From Rhizobium lusitanum (GTDB lineage Bacteria; Pseudomonadota; Alphaproteobacteria; Rhizobiales; Rhizobiaceae), in NCBI RefSeq assembly GCF_014189535.1, contig NZ_CP050307.1, forward strand, positions 558,001 through 622,000: a DNA stretch of 64,000 nt, read 5' to 3'. The notes below the pieces were generated by a model that was not told the DNA's origin, ran no database searches, and was given only the letters and a program-made list of their open reading frames with translations. Positions 35,256 to 44,433 of the stretch are shown one piece after another. Made by a program: the position numbers and the translations under genes. Numbering within the stretch: position 1 is the first letter of the stretch; each line of letters opens with the position of its first letter.

Positions 35256-35905
35256 AGACTGCATCGATCGTTATTGCCGACGACCATGATCTCGCGCGCT
35301 CGGGGATTGCCGCTGTCCTTGCGACGTCGGAGAACCTGGACATTGTCGGCCAGGCAAAGAACGGGCTGGAGGCGGTCGAACTGTGCGATCGCTTGCGCCC
35401 CGACCTTATTCTCCTCGATATCCGCATGACGCCGCTCGATGGTCTCGGAGCTGCCGCGGAAATCCGGAAAATCGCTCCGGATACCAAGATCGTCATGCTC
35501 ACCATGCATGAGAGCATCGATTATCTCAGTGCGGCGATCAAGGTTGGAGCGAGCGGCTATCTCCTCAAGGATGTCAGCCGCGACGGGCTGCTGCGCACCA
35601 TAGACATCGTGCTGGAAGGGCAGGCCTTTTTCGACGCGGATCTGATGCGCAAGCTGCTGGCGCGCATAGATCGTGAATCGCCGGCGGAGACGGTCATTGA
35701 GAGACTGACCAACCGGGAGCGCGAAATTCTCTGTAGTCTGACCACTGGCGAAACCAACAAGGGCATCGCGCGAGCATTGTCGATTTCGCCGGGGACGGTG
35801 AAAGTGCATGTCGAGCGCATCCTGAGCAAGCTCGGGGTCAATGATCGCACGCAGGCAGCGGTTTTGGCTATCCAGGCGGGTCTTCTGCGAAAGGATGAGC
35901 TTTGA
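35252..35905 (+). CDS. NarL/LuxR-family response regulator
   Basis: The 217-residue regulator has a receiver domain (SIVIADDHDLARSGI at the start, phosphorylated Asp in LILLDIRMTP, Lys in YLLKDVSRDGL) and a C-terminal LuxR-type HTH (LTNREREILCSLTTGETNKG, ISPGTVKVHVERILSKLGV). It overlaps both the upstream kinase (ATGA) and the downstream hybrid kinase (TTGA). Confidence 0.9.
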   Translation: MKTASIVIADDHDLARSGIAAVLATSENLDIVGQAKNGLEAVELCDRLRPDLILLDIRMTPLDGLGAAAEIRKIAPDTKIVMLTMHESIDYLSAAIKVGASGYLLKDVSRDGLLRTIDIVLEGQAFFDADLMRKLLARIDRESPAETVIERLTNREREILCSLTTGETNKGIARALSISPGTVKVHVERILSKLGVNDRTQAAVLAIQAGLLRKDEL

Positions 35906-38250
35906 CGACCGGCGACATCACCGACAAGACGGGTCTTTCCCTTCGTTTCCTCGATCAGCCCCTTGCCCGCAAGGGAGTGATCGTGATCGCCCTTCCATTG
36001 ATCTGCCTGTTGATTGCTCTTGGATCCGTGTTCCTGGCCGATCGGGAAAGCCGTCGCGCGGAAGATTATGTGCGCGTGACCTTCGCCATCCAGTCCGACA
36101 TTCTGGAGCTGCATGCACTTCTGGCGGAGGGCGCCTCGGGTGTTCGCGGCTATCTGCTGACCGGTGATGCGGCGTTTCTGGCGCCCTTCGAAAAAGCCAA
36201 TGCCGAACTCCCCAGCGTCTTTGCCGCCATGCGGCCGTTGATCACCGATGCCGAGCAGCGTGCGCGCCTTGACGGCATGGAGCCGCTGGTCTTCCAGAAG
36301 CTTGGCGGCCTCAACGACCTGCTGGAAAAGGGTCGTCAGAACAATCAGTCGATCAATGATGACATGCGCCGGACGCTGGTGGACAACAAGGTGGTGCTCG
36401 ATGAGTTGCGCGCCCGAATTCAGCAGATGCGCGATCGTGAGGATACTCTGCTTGAAGAGCGGACGAAGCAGGCCGATGCCATCCGCGAGAGAGCCCAGTT
36501 GATCACGATCATCGGCGCGATCGTCGGTCTGGTCGGCTGCGTGGTGGCAATTATTCTGATGTCGAACGGTATCGTCCGGCGGGTCGCTTCGCTGCAAAAG
36601 ACGGCTCGCCTTCTGGCAATGGGGCAGCCGGTGACATCAGAAGAAAATGCGCGCGACGAACTTGGCGTGCTTTCGCGAGCGCTTCAGGAGGCAAGCCTAC
36701 TCCTGAAGGAACGAGAAAGCGCGCTTCGCGAAAGCGAGGAGCGTTTCCGGCTCCTCGTCGACGGCGTCCATGATTATGGAATTTTCGGGCTCGACCAGCA
36801 GGGGCGGGTGGTCAGCTGGAATGCGGGCGCCGAACGGATCAAGGGCTATACGGCCGACGAGATTATCGGTGAGCATTTCTCGCGATTCTATCCATCCGAG
36901 GTTCGCGATACACTGCCAAGCCAGGAGCTTGAGCGAGCGCAGGCCGATGGCCGCGTCGAAGATGAGGGGTGGCGGGTGCGCAAGGACGGCTCGCGCTTCT
37001 GGGCGAATGTTGTCGTGACCGCGCTGCACGACGAGAACGGCAATCCTCGCGGCTTTTCGAAGATCACTCGCGATATCACCGATCGCAAACGCAATGAAGA
37101 GGAGCTACTCGCGGCACGGTACAAGGCTGAGCAGGCGAGCGAAGCCAGAAGCGCCTTTCACTCGCGCTTGAGCCATGAGTTCAGGACGCCCCTCAATTCC
37201 ATTCTCGGCTTTGCCCAGATTCTGGAAATGGATCTGAACGAACCAGAAACGCAGGCAAGCCTAGCTCAAATTCTGAGGGCCGGCCGGCATCTTCTCAGCC
37301 TGCTTGATGATTTGCTCGACCTGGCCCGTATCGATGCCGGGCGGATGGAACTCTATGTCGAAACGTTGGATGCCGGCGAGATTATCGGGGAGGCCGTCGA
37401 CCTTGCCCGCCCGCTGGCCGCGCCTCGCAAGGTCGGCATTGTCGTCGAGATCGATCATGCTGCCGGCGCCGCTGTCACTATCGACCGTCGACGTTTCCTC
37501 CAGGTGCTTCTGAACCTTCTATCGAACGCGATAAAGTTCAATCGCGAAGGAGGAACGCTGCGTGTGTCTACCCGCCTGGTGGACGGCGATATGCTTGCCA
37601 TCGACATCAGCGATACCGGCTTCGGTATCGCTCCGAACAAGAAAGAGCGGCTATTCCAGCCCTTCGAGCGTCTCGGCGCTGACAGTAACGCCACGTCGGG
37701 GACAGGATTAGGGCTCGCCTTGTCTCAGCATCTGATGCAGGCGATGGGTGGAAAGCTGGAGCTTGGTTCTACCGGCACCGAGGGCACGACGTTCACCGTC
37801 TTCGCGCCGGCAGCACCGTCATCGTCGGTCGCACCGCGTCCCGCCGCCGAGTATTCGGCTCCTCTCGCGGGCAAGCGGGAACTGGATGTCGTCCTCTGTA
37901 TCGAGGACAATCCCGCCAGTCTGAACCTGATCGAAAATGTGCTGTCGCGGTATTGCAGCGCCAAAGTCATTCCCGCCATGCTGGGCGGTCTCGGATTGAC
38001 GTTGGCGCGCGAGCACCAGCCGAATCTCATCCTGCTCGACATCAATCTGCCGGATATCAGTGGCCTGGAGATACTGAAAAGTCTAAGGGCTGATAGGGAG
38101 ACGAGAGCCATACCGGTGATCGTCATCAGTGCCGATGCAACGGAAGCGATGCGGCAGCGCGTGCTGCAGGAGGGGGCGACGCGCTTTCTCACCAAGCCGC
38201 TCGACATAAGACAGTTTCTTCAGACGCTCGACGAGGTTATGGCACAATGA
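35902..38250 (+). CDS. Hybrid sensor histidine kinase (CHASE3-HAMP-PAS-HisKA-HATPase-REC)
   Basis: The 782-residue protein has a membrane helix (about 28-48), a CHASE3-like extracytoplasmic domain (about 50-200), a second helix (about 204-225), HAMP, a PAS domain (about 280-390, FRLLVDGVHDYGIFGLDQQG), HisKA with His in SRLSHEFRTPLNSILG, HATPase_c with LLNLLSNAIKFN and GTGLGLALSQHL, and a C-terminal receiver domain with Asp in LILLDINLPDISGLEIL. It starts with TTG inside the upstream stop, with AAGGATG five bases before. As a hybrid kinase, it probably relays phosphate to the adjacent single-domain regulator or another phosphotransfer protein. Confidence 0.9.
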   Translation: MTTGDITDKTGLSLRFLDQPLARKGVIVIALPLICLLIALGSVFLADRESRRAEDYVRVTFAIQSDILELHALLAEGASGVRGYLLTGDAAFLAPFEKANAELPSVFAAMRPLITDAEQRARLDGMEPLVFQKLGGLNDLLEKGRQNNQSINDDMRRTLVDNKVVLDELRARIQQMRDREDTLLEERTKQADAIRERAQLITIIGAIVGLVGCVVAIILMSNGIVRRVASLQKTARLLAMGQPVTSEENARDELGVLSRALQEASLLLKERESALRESEERFRLLVDGVHDYGIFGLDQQGRVVSWNAGAERIKGYTADEIIGEHFSRFYPSEVRDTLPSQELERAQADGRVEDEGWRVRKDGSRFWANVVVTALHDENGNPRGFSKITRDITDRKRNEEELLAARYKAEQASEARSAFHSRLSHEFRTPLNSILGFAQILEMDLNEPETQASLAQILRAGRHLLSLLDDLLDLARIDAGRMELYVETLDAGEIIGEAVDLARPLAAPRKVGIVVEIDHAAGAAVTIDRRRFLQVLLNLLSNAIKFNREGGTLRVSTRLVDGDMLAIDISDTGFGIAPNKKERLFQPFERLGADSNATSGTGLGLALSQHLMQAMGGKLELGSTGTEGTTFTVFAPAAPSSSVAPRPAAEYSAPLAGKRELDVVLCIEDNPASLNLIENVLSRYCSAKVIPAMLGGLGLTLAREHQPNLILLDINLPDISGLEILKSLRADRETRAIPVIVISADATEAMRQRVLQEGATRFLTKPLDIRQFLQTLDEVMAQ

Positions 38251-38723
38251 ACCCGCAAATCGATATCGCCGCCGAGGCGAGCGTACTGATCATCGATGAC
38301 GAAGCCGCCAATGTCGCTCTTTTGGAGCGCCTGCTGCGCCGCGAAGGCTTCAAGAAGGTGACAACGACGACCGATCCGAGGGACGCAGTCCAGCTTTTCA
38401 ACGAGGTGAGCCCGGATATCGTCCTGCTCGATCTGATGATGCCCCACATTGATGGTTTCGCGCTTCTGGACGCGTTTTCCCGGCTGACGGGGCCGACGTC
38501 CTTTATTCCCATCGTCGTGCTGACGGCCGATATTTCGATCGAAACCCGGCGCAGGGCCCTTTCGCTCGGCGCCAAGGACTTCCTGGTAAAGCCGATCGAT
38601 GCGGTGGAAACTCTTTTGAGAATACTCAATCTGCTCGAAACCCGCTTCCTGTTTCGAGCGCTTATCGAATTAACGGGGCAATCCCCATTCGTCCGGCGCG
38701 GTGGCGATCTCACGAGCCGTTGA
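38247..38723 (+). CDS. Single-domain response regulator
   Basis: The 158-residue protein is a receiver domain only: VLIIDDEAANVALLERLLRR at the start, phosphorylated Asp in IVLLDLMMPHIDG, Thr in VLTAD and Lys in FLVKPID. The last 35 residues form a helical tail with no output domain. The ATG overlaps the hybrid-kinase stop (ATGA), so it is its probable partner. Such regulators act by protein contact. Confidence 0.88.
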   Translation: MNPQIDIAAEASVLIIDDEAANVALLERLLRREGFKKVTTTTDPRDAVQLFNEVSPDIVLLDLMMPHIDGFALLDAFSRLTGPTSFIPIVVLTADISIETRRRALSLGAKDFLVKPIDAVETLLRILNLLETRFLFRALIELTGQSPFVRRGGDLTSR

Positions 38724-38747
38724 GGAGGAAAGGCTACAAACGATAAA

Positions 38748-38770
38748 AGGCGCCGATGGTGTCGGCGCCT
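38748..38770 (-). terminator. Terminator of the glycine-rich secreted protein gene
   Basis: Arms AGGCGCCGA and TCGGCGCCT flank a 5-base loop and are followed on the minus strand by TTTTATCGTTT. It lies 27 bases beyond the restored stop at 38798, supporting the frameshift correction of that gene. Confidence 0.7.
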
Positions 38771-38864
38771 CGTATCTAGCCTTGAGATTCGCGGTCTCTA
38801 ATCGCAGACGCGCATCCGCTCGTAATGCCAGCCGTCGTCATATTCGTTCTGAACCGGACGGCTT

Positions 38865-39143
38865 TCACTCCAGCATCTTGGCGGCGGGGGGAGGAGGAGC
38901 TGCGTAACCATAGCCACCGCCGCCGCCATTGACGATCGCGCCGCCGATCAGGCCGCCGATAAGTCCGGCGGCGACGCCGCCGGCGATGGCACCACCATTA
39001 TGGTGATGATGACGCCGCGGAGGGCCATCGTTCCAATCGCGGTAACGACCATATTCCTGTGCCTGGGCAAAGCCGGCTGGGGCCAACACGCTGCCGGCGA
39101 CCGTAGCTGCGAGCAAAACCGTGAGAATTGTCTTCTTCATCAT
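38865..39143 (-). CDS. Secreted glycine-rich protein with His cluster (frameshifted C-terminus)
   Basis: As read, the product is 92 residues: a signal peptide (about 1-29, ending GFAQAQ), a basic HHHH patch, then a glycine-zipper stretch (GGAIAGGVAAGLIGGLIGGAI) and a Pro-rich end. The G run at 38886-38891 on the plus strand seems one base too long. Removing one G extends the frame to 38798 and adds RCWSESRPVQNEYDDGWHYE and RMRVCD, a Cys-bearing tail typical of rhizobial proteins of this class. A terminator follows immediately. The function is unknown; an envelope role is likely. GGAGG precedes tandem ATGs. Confidence 0.75.
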   Translation of the reverse strand: MMKKTILTVLLAATVAGSVLAPAGFAQAQEYGRYRDWNDGPPRRHHHHNGGAIAGGVAAGLIGGLIGGAIVNGGGGGYGYAAPPPPAAKMLE

Positions 39144-39247
39144 GATCACCTCCGACGCTATGCGTCTTGAAATGCAAATCTTCGACTCGGTTAATCGAGT
39201 GTTTCCAGAATGACTCTGTACAGGTGAACATGGCGTGAATACGCCAT

Positions 39248-39943
39248 TCACCTAAATTCGGTCGGGAGGTTGTTTGTTCCCGCGAGCTGATTATCGGCTG
39301 AAATCAGCTTGGAAATGCCTCGTTGAGTTCTGCAACCGCTTCGAGGGAAAGGGGGGGACGTCTTGCGGTCTCCCAATAGGAAGAAGAGCTTGGATGTCTC
39401 TTCCAGCTCCTCATAGGCGTAGACCGCTTCCTCCAATGTGCTTCCCGAAACGATCGGTCCATGATTGGCGAGCAGCATGGCGCGATGGTCACGGGCAGCA
39501 ACGCGCACGGCTTCCGCCAAGGCTCTGTCCCCCGGCCGAAAATATTTCAGCAGCGGGAGCTTGCCGACCCGCATGACATGATAGGCGGTCAGCGGCGGCA
39601 GCACATTGTCGGTATTGTCATGGCACAGACAGGAGACGGCGACCGAATAAGTGGAATGAAGATGCACCACGGCGCGCGCGGCAGGCCGCTCCTCATAGAC
39701 CGCAAGATGGAAGAAAGCCTCCTTCGAGGGTGGATCGCCCGCCAGAAGCTCGCCTGTGGGAGAAACCTTGGATATCCGGGCAGGGTCCAGAAATCCGAGG
39801 CTCGAATTGGTGGGCGTCACCAGGATCGAACCGTCTTCAAGGCGGACGGAAAGATTGCCGGCGCTGCCATGGGCAAGCTGGCGATTGTAGAGGAGCGCGC
39901 CCATGCGGGCGATCTTGTCGCGCAGTTCCGTCTCTTCGGTCAT
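39248..39943 (-). CDS. otnC: 3-oxo-tetronate 4-phosphate decarboxylase, class II aldolase family (frameshifted end)
   Basis: The product belongs to the class II aldolase/adducin family: NRQLAHGSAGNLSVRLEDG, then metal-binding HLHSTYSVAVSCL and the third His in ANHGPIVSG. It would decarboxylate 3-oxo-tetronate 4-phosphate to dihydroxyacetone phosphate, closing the threonate pathway. The C-terminus as read (about 40 residues) is out of frame. The run of seven G at 39351-39357 has one extra base, and restoring the frame gives LSLEAVAELNEAFPS with a stop at 39304 (212 residues), the expected family end. It is the distal gene of the otn run on the minus strand. Confidence 0.85.
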   Translation of the reverse strand: MTEETELRDKIARMGALLYNRQLAHGSAGNLSVRLEDGSILVTPTNSSLGFLDPARISKVSPTGELLAGDPPSKEAFFHLAVYEERPAARAVVHLHSTYSVAVSCLCHDNTDNVLPPLTAYHVMRVGKLPLLKYFRPGDRALAEAVRVAARDHRAMLLANHGPIVSGSTLEEAVYAYEELEETSKLFFLLGDRKTSPPFPRSGCRTQRGISKLISADNQLAGTNNLPTEFR

Positions 39944-39963
39944 GGTGTCCCTGCCTCGATTGC

Positions 39964-41241
39964 TTAATGCATCATGGAAAGTGCGGCGGCAAAGAAGTCG
40001 TCGCCGCCGAAATTTCCGGATTTCAGGGCGAGCAGCATGTTCCCCTGGGTGTTTCCGACGGTTCTGAGAACGGGCACCCCCGGCGCGATTTCCGGGCCGA
40101 TCAGAAAAGCGGGAATGCCGAGCCTGTCGACGGCAGCACCGGATGTCTCGCCGCCGGCCACGACCAGACGGCGGACGCCGCGAAACACCAGTTCGGCGGC
40201 GATGGCCGATGTGGCATGTTCGATGGCATGCCCGGAGGCCTCCCGGCCATAACGCGCCTGCACGCGGCCGACGGCTTGCGGATCGGCGCTTGCGGCGATT
40301 GCCACCGGCCCAGCCGATATCCGGTCGCCCGCCCAGGAGACGGCAGATGCAAGCTCATCGGGTCCGGAGAGCAATTTTTCAGGATCGAGACGCAGAACGG
40401 GCATCGAGCGCTCCGCTTGCGCAAGCTGGCGCAGCGTTGCCGTCGAGCAGCTGCCGGCGACAATGGCGGCGAGACCGCCGACGGGCCCGATCGTATCCTC
40501 GACCGATTGCGCGGACTGCGTGATTCTGCCGGAGCGTACGAGCGCTCGCGCCAGACCAAGGCCGAGGCCGGATGCCCCTGTCGACAGTGGCGCTTCCAGA
40601 GCGATGGCGCCCAGGGTTTCCAGATCGCTTTCAAACACGGCGTCGGCGATGACAGTCGTCACGCCGGTTTCTCGAAGAGCTGCAAGCCGTGCACTGACGG
40701 CGTCCGGGCCGCCGGCGACGGTCGTAAGATCAATGAGCCCGACAGTGCCGGCGGATTGCCGGGCAAGAACCCGTACGAGATTGGCGTCGTGCATCGGATT
40801 GAGCGGATGGTCCTTCAACGGGCTCTCGTTAAGCGGCACCCCGTTGACGAACAGATGGCCGGCATAGACGGTGCGGCCGGTTTCCGGGAAGGCGGGGGTG
40901 ACGATGACAGGGCCGCCTGCGGCCTTGCGCAGCGCATCCGTCACCGGGCCGATATTGCCGGCGTCGGTGGAATCGAAAGTCGAGCAGATCTTGTAGAGGA
41001 CATGGATCGCGCCGCGGGCGCGCAGCCATGCTTCGGCCTTGCTTGCGGCAGAAACGGCTTCTTGTGCTGCAACCGAGCGGATCTTGAGGGAGACGACGAC
41101 CGCATCCACATCCGGCAGAGGCAGATCGGGATCGGGAATGCCGATCGTCTGCACCGTGCGCAGGCCGTTCTTCGTGAACGTGTTGGCGAGATCCGACGCG
41201 CCGGTGTAATCGTCGGCAATCGCTCCAAGTAAGAGTGTCAT
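39964..41241 (-). CDS. otnK: 3-oxo-tetronate kinase (DUF1537 family)
   Basis: The 425-residue protein opens LLLGAIADDYTGASDLANTF, the substrate-binding start of the four-carbon acid sugar kinases. It has a nucleotide-binding C-terminal half (VAGGETSGAAVDRLGI, GPEIAPGVPVLRT). OtnK phosphorylates 3-oxo-tetronate. It overlaps the isomerase gene by four bases and lies 20 bases upstream of otnC. Confidence 0.9.
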   Translation of the reverse strand: MTLLLGAIADDYTGASDLANTFTKNGLRTVQTIGIPDPDLPLPDVDAVVVSLKIRSVAAQEAVSAASKAEAWLRARGAIHVLYKICSTFDSTDAGNIGPVTDALRKAAGGPVIVTPAFPETGRTVYAGHLFVNGVPLNESPLKDHPLNPMHDANLVRVLARQSAGTVGLIDLTTVAGGPDAVSARLAALRETGVTTVIADAVFESDLETLGAIALEAPLSTGASGLGLGLARALVRSGRITQSAQSVEDTIGPVGGLAAIVAGSCSTATLRQLAQAERSMPVLRLDPEKLLSGPDELASAVSWAGDRISAGPVAIAASADPQAVGRVQARYGREASGHAIEHATSAIAAELVFRGVRRLVVAGGETSGAAVDRLGIPAFLIGPEIAPGVPVLRTVGNTQGNMLLALKSGNFGGDDFFAAALSMMH

Positions 41242-42020
41242 CCCTTTATCCTTTTGAACGGTGCAAACCAGCCAAGACCATCGAGCGTGTGGTTTTGCGG
41301 AATATATTCGCAGCCGATGAAGCCCTCATAGCCGAGCCGGTCGATCTCGGCGAAGAGATAGGCGTCGTTCAGCTCCTCGCTACATGGTTCCTGCCGAGAG
41401 GGAACGCTCGCGGTCTGGATATGTCCGATGATCGGCATCATCTCGCGCAAGGCAATCGCGACATCGCCATGCATGATCTGCCGATGGTAGATGTCGAACT
41501 GGAGCTTGAGATTGGGCCGGCCAAACTCCTCGATCAGCGCCCGCGCGCGATTGAAATCATTGAGGAAGTAGCCCGGCATGTTGCGCCCGTTGATCGGCTC
41601 CAGCACCAGGTCCAGCTCTTTTTCGGTAAGCCTTCCGGCGCAATATTCGACGGAGCGGCGATAGGCGCGTGTAGCGGCTTCGTCGTCGGGCTTAGCCAGC
41701 CCGGCCATCAAGTGCAGGCGCTTGACGCCGGTTGCCTCGGCATAGTCGAGCGCTTTCTCCACATTCGACTTTACTTCGTCGAAGCGATCGGGAAGGGAAG
41801 CTAGTCCGCGCTCGCCGCCGTTCCAGTCGCCGGGCGGCATGTTGAACAGGGCCTGGGTCAATCCGTTGCGCTTGAGCCGTTCCGCGATTGCTTCCGGCGC
41901 GAACTCATAGGGAAAGAGGTATTCGACGGCCGTGAAACCGGCTTCCGCTGCCGCATCGAAACGGTCGAGAAACTGCCATTCGTTGAACATCATCGTCAGG
42001 TTGGCCGCAAAGACGGGCAT
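41238..42020 (-). CDS. otnI: 2-oxo-tetronate isomerase (hydroxypyruvate isomerase family)
   Basis: The 260-residue TIM-barrel protein begins MPVFAANLTMMFNEWQFLDRF and carries the metal/active-site residues of the family: Glu in LVLEPINGRNMPGYF, DIYHRQIMHGDV, HIQTASVPSRQEP and the late GCEYIPQ. Adjacent kinase and decarboxylase genes support OtnI, which moves the oxo group from C2 to C3, over a glyoxylate-pathway hydroxypyruvate isomerase. Confidence 0.88.
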   Translation of the reverse strand: MPVFAANLTMMFNEWQFLDRFDAAAEAGFTAVEYLFPYEFAPEAIAERLKRNGLTQALFNMPPGDWNGGERGLASLPDRFDEVKSNVEKALDYAEATGVKRLHLMAGLAKPDDEAATRAYRRSVEYCAGRLTEKELDLVLEPINGRNMPGYFLNDFNRARALIEEFGRPNLKLQFDIYHRQIMHGDVAIALREMMPIIGHIQTASVPSRQEPCSEELNDAYLFAEIDRLGYEGFIGCEYIPQNHTLDGLGWFAPFKRIKG

Positions 42021-42058
42021 GCTGATTGTCTCCGTTTATCGCCTGCGCGTTTCATTGC

Positions 42059-42982
42059 TCATGTGTTCGGCAAAACTGTGCCAGAAAGCTGCGCATAGAG
42101 CCGGGCCAGCGAGGCGTCGTCGTCGCGTCCCATGCCCGCACCCGATGCGGCAAGATACATCTGTAGCGCGGCGGCGGCGAGCGGGGTCGGATAGCGCTCC
42201 GTGCGGGCCATGTCCTGTACGATACCGAGATCCTTGACGAAAATCTCGATGGCGCTGCGCGGCGAATAATCTCCTTCGAGAACGTGCGGCACCCGGTTTT
42301 CGAACATCCAGGAGTTCCCCGCCGAGGCGGTAATAACTTCATAGACCTTGTCGAGATCCAGCCCTTGCTTGGCTGCGAAGGTGATCGCTTCGCAGGCGGC
42401 GGCGATATGCACGCCGGCCAGAAGCTGATTGATCATCTTGAAGGCCGCGCCGGTTCCGGCGTCGTCACCCAGCTCGTAGACCTTGCCGGCCATGGCGTCG
42501 AGTGCCGGGCGTGCGGCATCGAAAGCCAACTTCGTGCCAGACGCCATGATGGTCAGCTCGCCGCTGGCAGCCTTGACCGCCCCGCCTGAGATCGGCGCAT
42601 CGAGATAATGCAGGCCAAGCGCCGTGCAACGCTCCGCCAGATCGCGGGCAACGGCCGGATCCATGGTCGCCGACGAGATGAACACTGCCCCAGGTTTCAT
42701 TGTGCCTGCGACATCGCCGGCGCCGAAGAGGACGTCCCTGGTCTGCGCGCCATTGACGACCACGGAGACCACGATGTCCGCGCCCTGAGCCGCCGCTGCC
42801 GGGCTCGCGGCACCGCGCCCGCCCTCGCTGACGAAACGATCGACCGCGGCGGTCGCTATGTCGTAGCCGATGACGTCGAGGCCGGCGCGCTTCATGGAGC
42901 GCGCCATGCCGAAGCCCATGGATCCGAGGCCGATCACGGCGGCGACAAGCTGGTGTTGCGAGTTTTCAGCTAGGGATGACAT
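42059..42982 (-). CDS. ltnD: L-threonate/tetronate dehydrogenase (3-hydroxyisobutyrate dehydrogenase family)
   Basis: The 307-residue protein has an N-terminal Rossmann motif GLGSMGFGMARS, the substrate loop DAPISGGAVKAASGELTIMASG and the catalytic Lys in GAAFKMINQLL. It oxidises the C2 hydroxyl of L-threonate or a related four-carbon acid. The context (OtnI/OtnK/OtnC) selects this role; D-erythronate or another tetronate is also possible. It is 38 bases from otnI and 68 from the transporter gene. Confidence 0.87.
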   Translation of the reverse strand: MSSLAENSQHQLVAAVIGLGSMGFGMARSMKRAGLDVIGYDIATAAVDRFVSEGGRGAASPAAAAQGADIVVSVVVNGAQTRDVLFGAGDVAGTMKPGAVFISSATMDPAVARDLAERCTALGLHYLDAPISGGAVKAASGELTIMASGTKLAFDAARPALDAMAGKVYELGDDAGTGAAFKMINQLLAGVHIAAACEAITFAAKQGLDLDKVYEVITASAGNSWMFENRVPHVLEGDYSPRSAIEIFVKDLGIVQDMARTERYPTPLAAAALQMYLAASGAGMGRDDDASLARLYAQLSGTVLPNT

Positions 42983-43050
42983 CTCTATATCCTTGCAATG
43001 TCCTAGGGGTGTGCGGTCCTCCGGCCGTTGGCGCCGGAGGACCTTTCATT

Positions 43051-44367
43051 CTATCGATTGACGCTTCTTGCCGGAACGGTCAGCACGGCAATGGATCCGA
43101 TGACGAGCGCTGCCGCCAGGAAATACATGCCTGCCGAGGTGCTGCCGGTGAGGTCCTTGAGATAGCCAACCAGAAACGGGCCGAGGAAGCCAGCGAGATT
43201 GCCGACCGAGTTGATCCAGGCGATGCCCGCCGCCGCCCCGGTGCCGGCGAGAAAGGCCGTCGGCAGCGACCAGAACAACGGTGCGCAGCTGATGGCGCCT
43301 GCCGCGGCGAGCGATAGAGCAATGATCGAAAATGTCGTGCTGGTGCTGACGGTGGCGGCAATGAAGCCGACCGCGGCGATCAGGGCGGGCACGATCAGGT
43401 GCCAGCGGCGTTCGCGATGCCGGTCGGCGGAGCGGCCGAGCGCGATCATGACGACGAAGGTGCAGATATAGGGAATGGCCGAGACCAGGCCGATATTGAA
43501 GTTTCCGACAACGCCGCTCGCCTTGACGATGCTCGGCATCCAGAAGTTCAGGCCGTACTGTCCGAGGACGAAGCAGAAATAGATCAGGCACATCAACCAG
43601 ACGCGGCCGTCGCGCAGGGTGCTTGCGACATCATGCGGGCTGGACGATTTCGCGCGGTCCTCGGCTTCGATGTTGGCCGTCAGAACCGACTTTTCGTCCG
43701 CTGTCAGCCATTTGGCATCGCTGATCCTGTCATCGAGATAGAAGAACACCAGCACGCCGAGCAATACGGCCGGAACGGCCTCGATCAGGAACATCCACTG
43801 CCAGCCGGAAAGGCCATGCGTTCCGTGGAAGCTATCCATGAGGAGCCCGGACAGCGGATTGCCGAAGATGGCGGATACCGGAATGGCCGACATGAAGGTC
43901 GTGATGATCTTGGCGCGGTGGCGAGCCGGGTACCATGATGTGAGATAGAAAATCAGGCCCGGGAAGAAGCCGGCTTCGGCAATGCCGAGCAGGAAGCGCA
44001 GGATATAGAAGACGGTTTCCGACGTGGTGAACATGAAGGCGGCTGACACGATGCCCCAGGTCACCATGATGCGGGCGATCCATACCCGCGCGCCGACCTT
44101 GTTCATGATGACGTTGCTCGGGACTTCAAACAGGAAGTAGCCGATGAAGAAGATGCCGGCACCGATCCCGTATGCTGCTTCCGACAGGCCGAGTTCGCTC
44201 GACATCTGCAACTTGGCAAAACCGACATTCACGCGGTCGAGATAGGCGACGATGTAGCAGAGCACCAGAAAGGGTACGATTCGCCAGAAGACCTTGCGGT
44301 ACGCACGGTCCTCGACAGGATTGACGGCACGCTCGCCCGGGGCTGCGGCCTGCGCTTGAAATGTCAT
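43051..44367 (-). CDS. MFS transporter, anion:cation symporter (ACS) family
   Basis: The 438-residue protein has 12 predicted membrane helices and the ACS-family start RKVFWRIVPFLVLCYIVAYLDRVNVGFAKL. Other blocks are FEVPSNVIMNKVGARVW and the loop GIAEAGFFPGLIFYLTSWYP. Relatives import tartrate, glucarate, phthalate or other acids with protons. As first gene of the otn run and facing three LacI-type operators, it is probably the tetronate importer. Confidence 0.88.
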   Translation of the reverse strand: MTFQAQAAAPGERAVNPVEDRAYRKVFWRIVPFLVLCYIVAYLDRVNVGFAKLQMSSELGLSEAAYGIGAGIFFIGYFLFEVPSNVIMNKVGARVWIARIMVTWGIVSAAFMFTTSETVFYILRFLLGIAEAGFFPGLIFYLTSWYPARHRAKIITTFMSAIPVSAIFGNPLSGLLMDSFHGTHGLSGWQWMFLIEAVPAVLLGVLVFFYLDDRISDAKWLTADEKSVLTANIEAEDRAKSSSPHDVASTLRDGRVWLMCLIYFCFVLGQYGLNFWMPSIVKASGVVGNFNIGLVSAIPYICTFVVMIALGRSADRHRERRWHLIVPALIAAVGFIAATVSTSTTFSIIALSLAAAGAISCAPLFWSLPTAFLAGTGAAAGIAWINSVGNLAGFLGPFLVGYLKDLTGSTSAGMYFLAAALVIGSIAVLTVPARSVNR

Positions 44368-44433
44368 GATGTCCTCCTCCGAATGGAAAGCCGGGGTCCC
44401 TCCAGAACCTTTTTCCGGCCGCGCGCCTCAATA

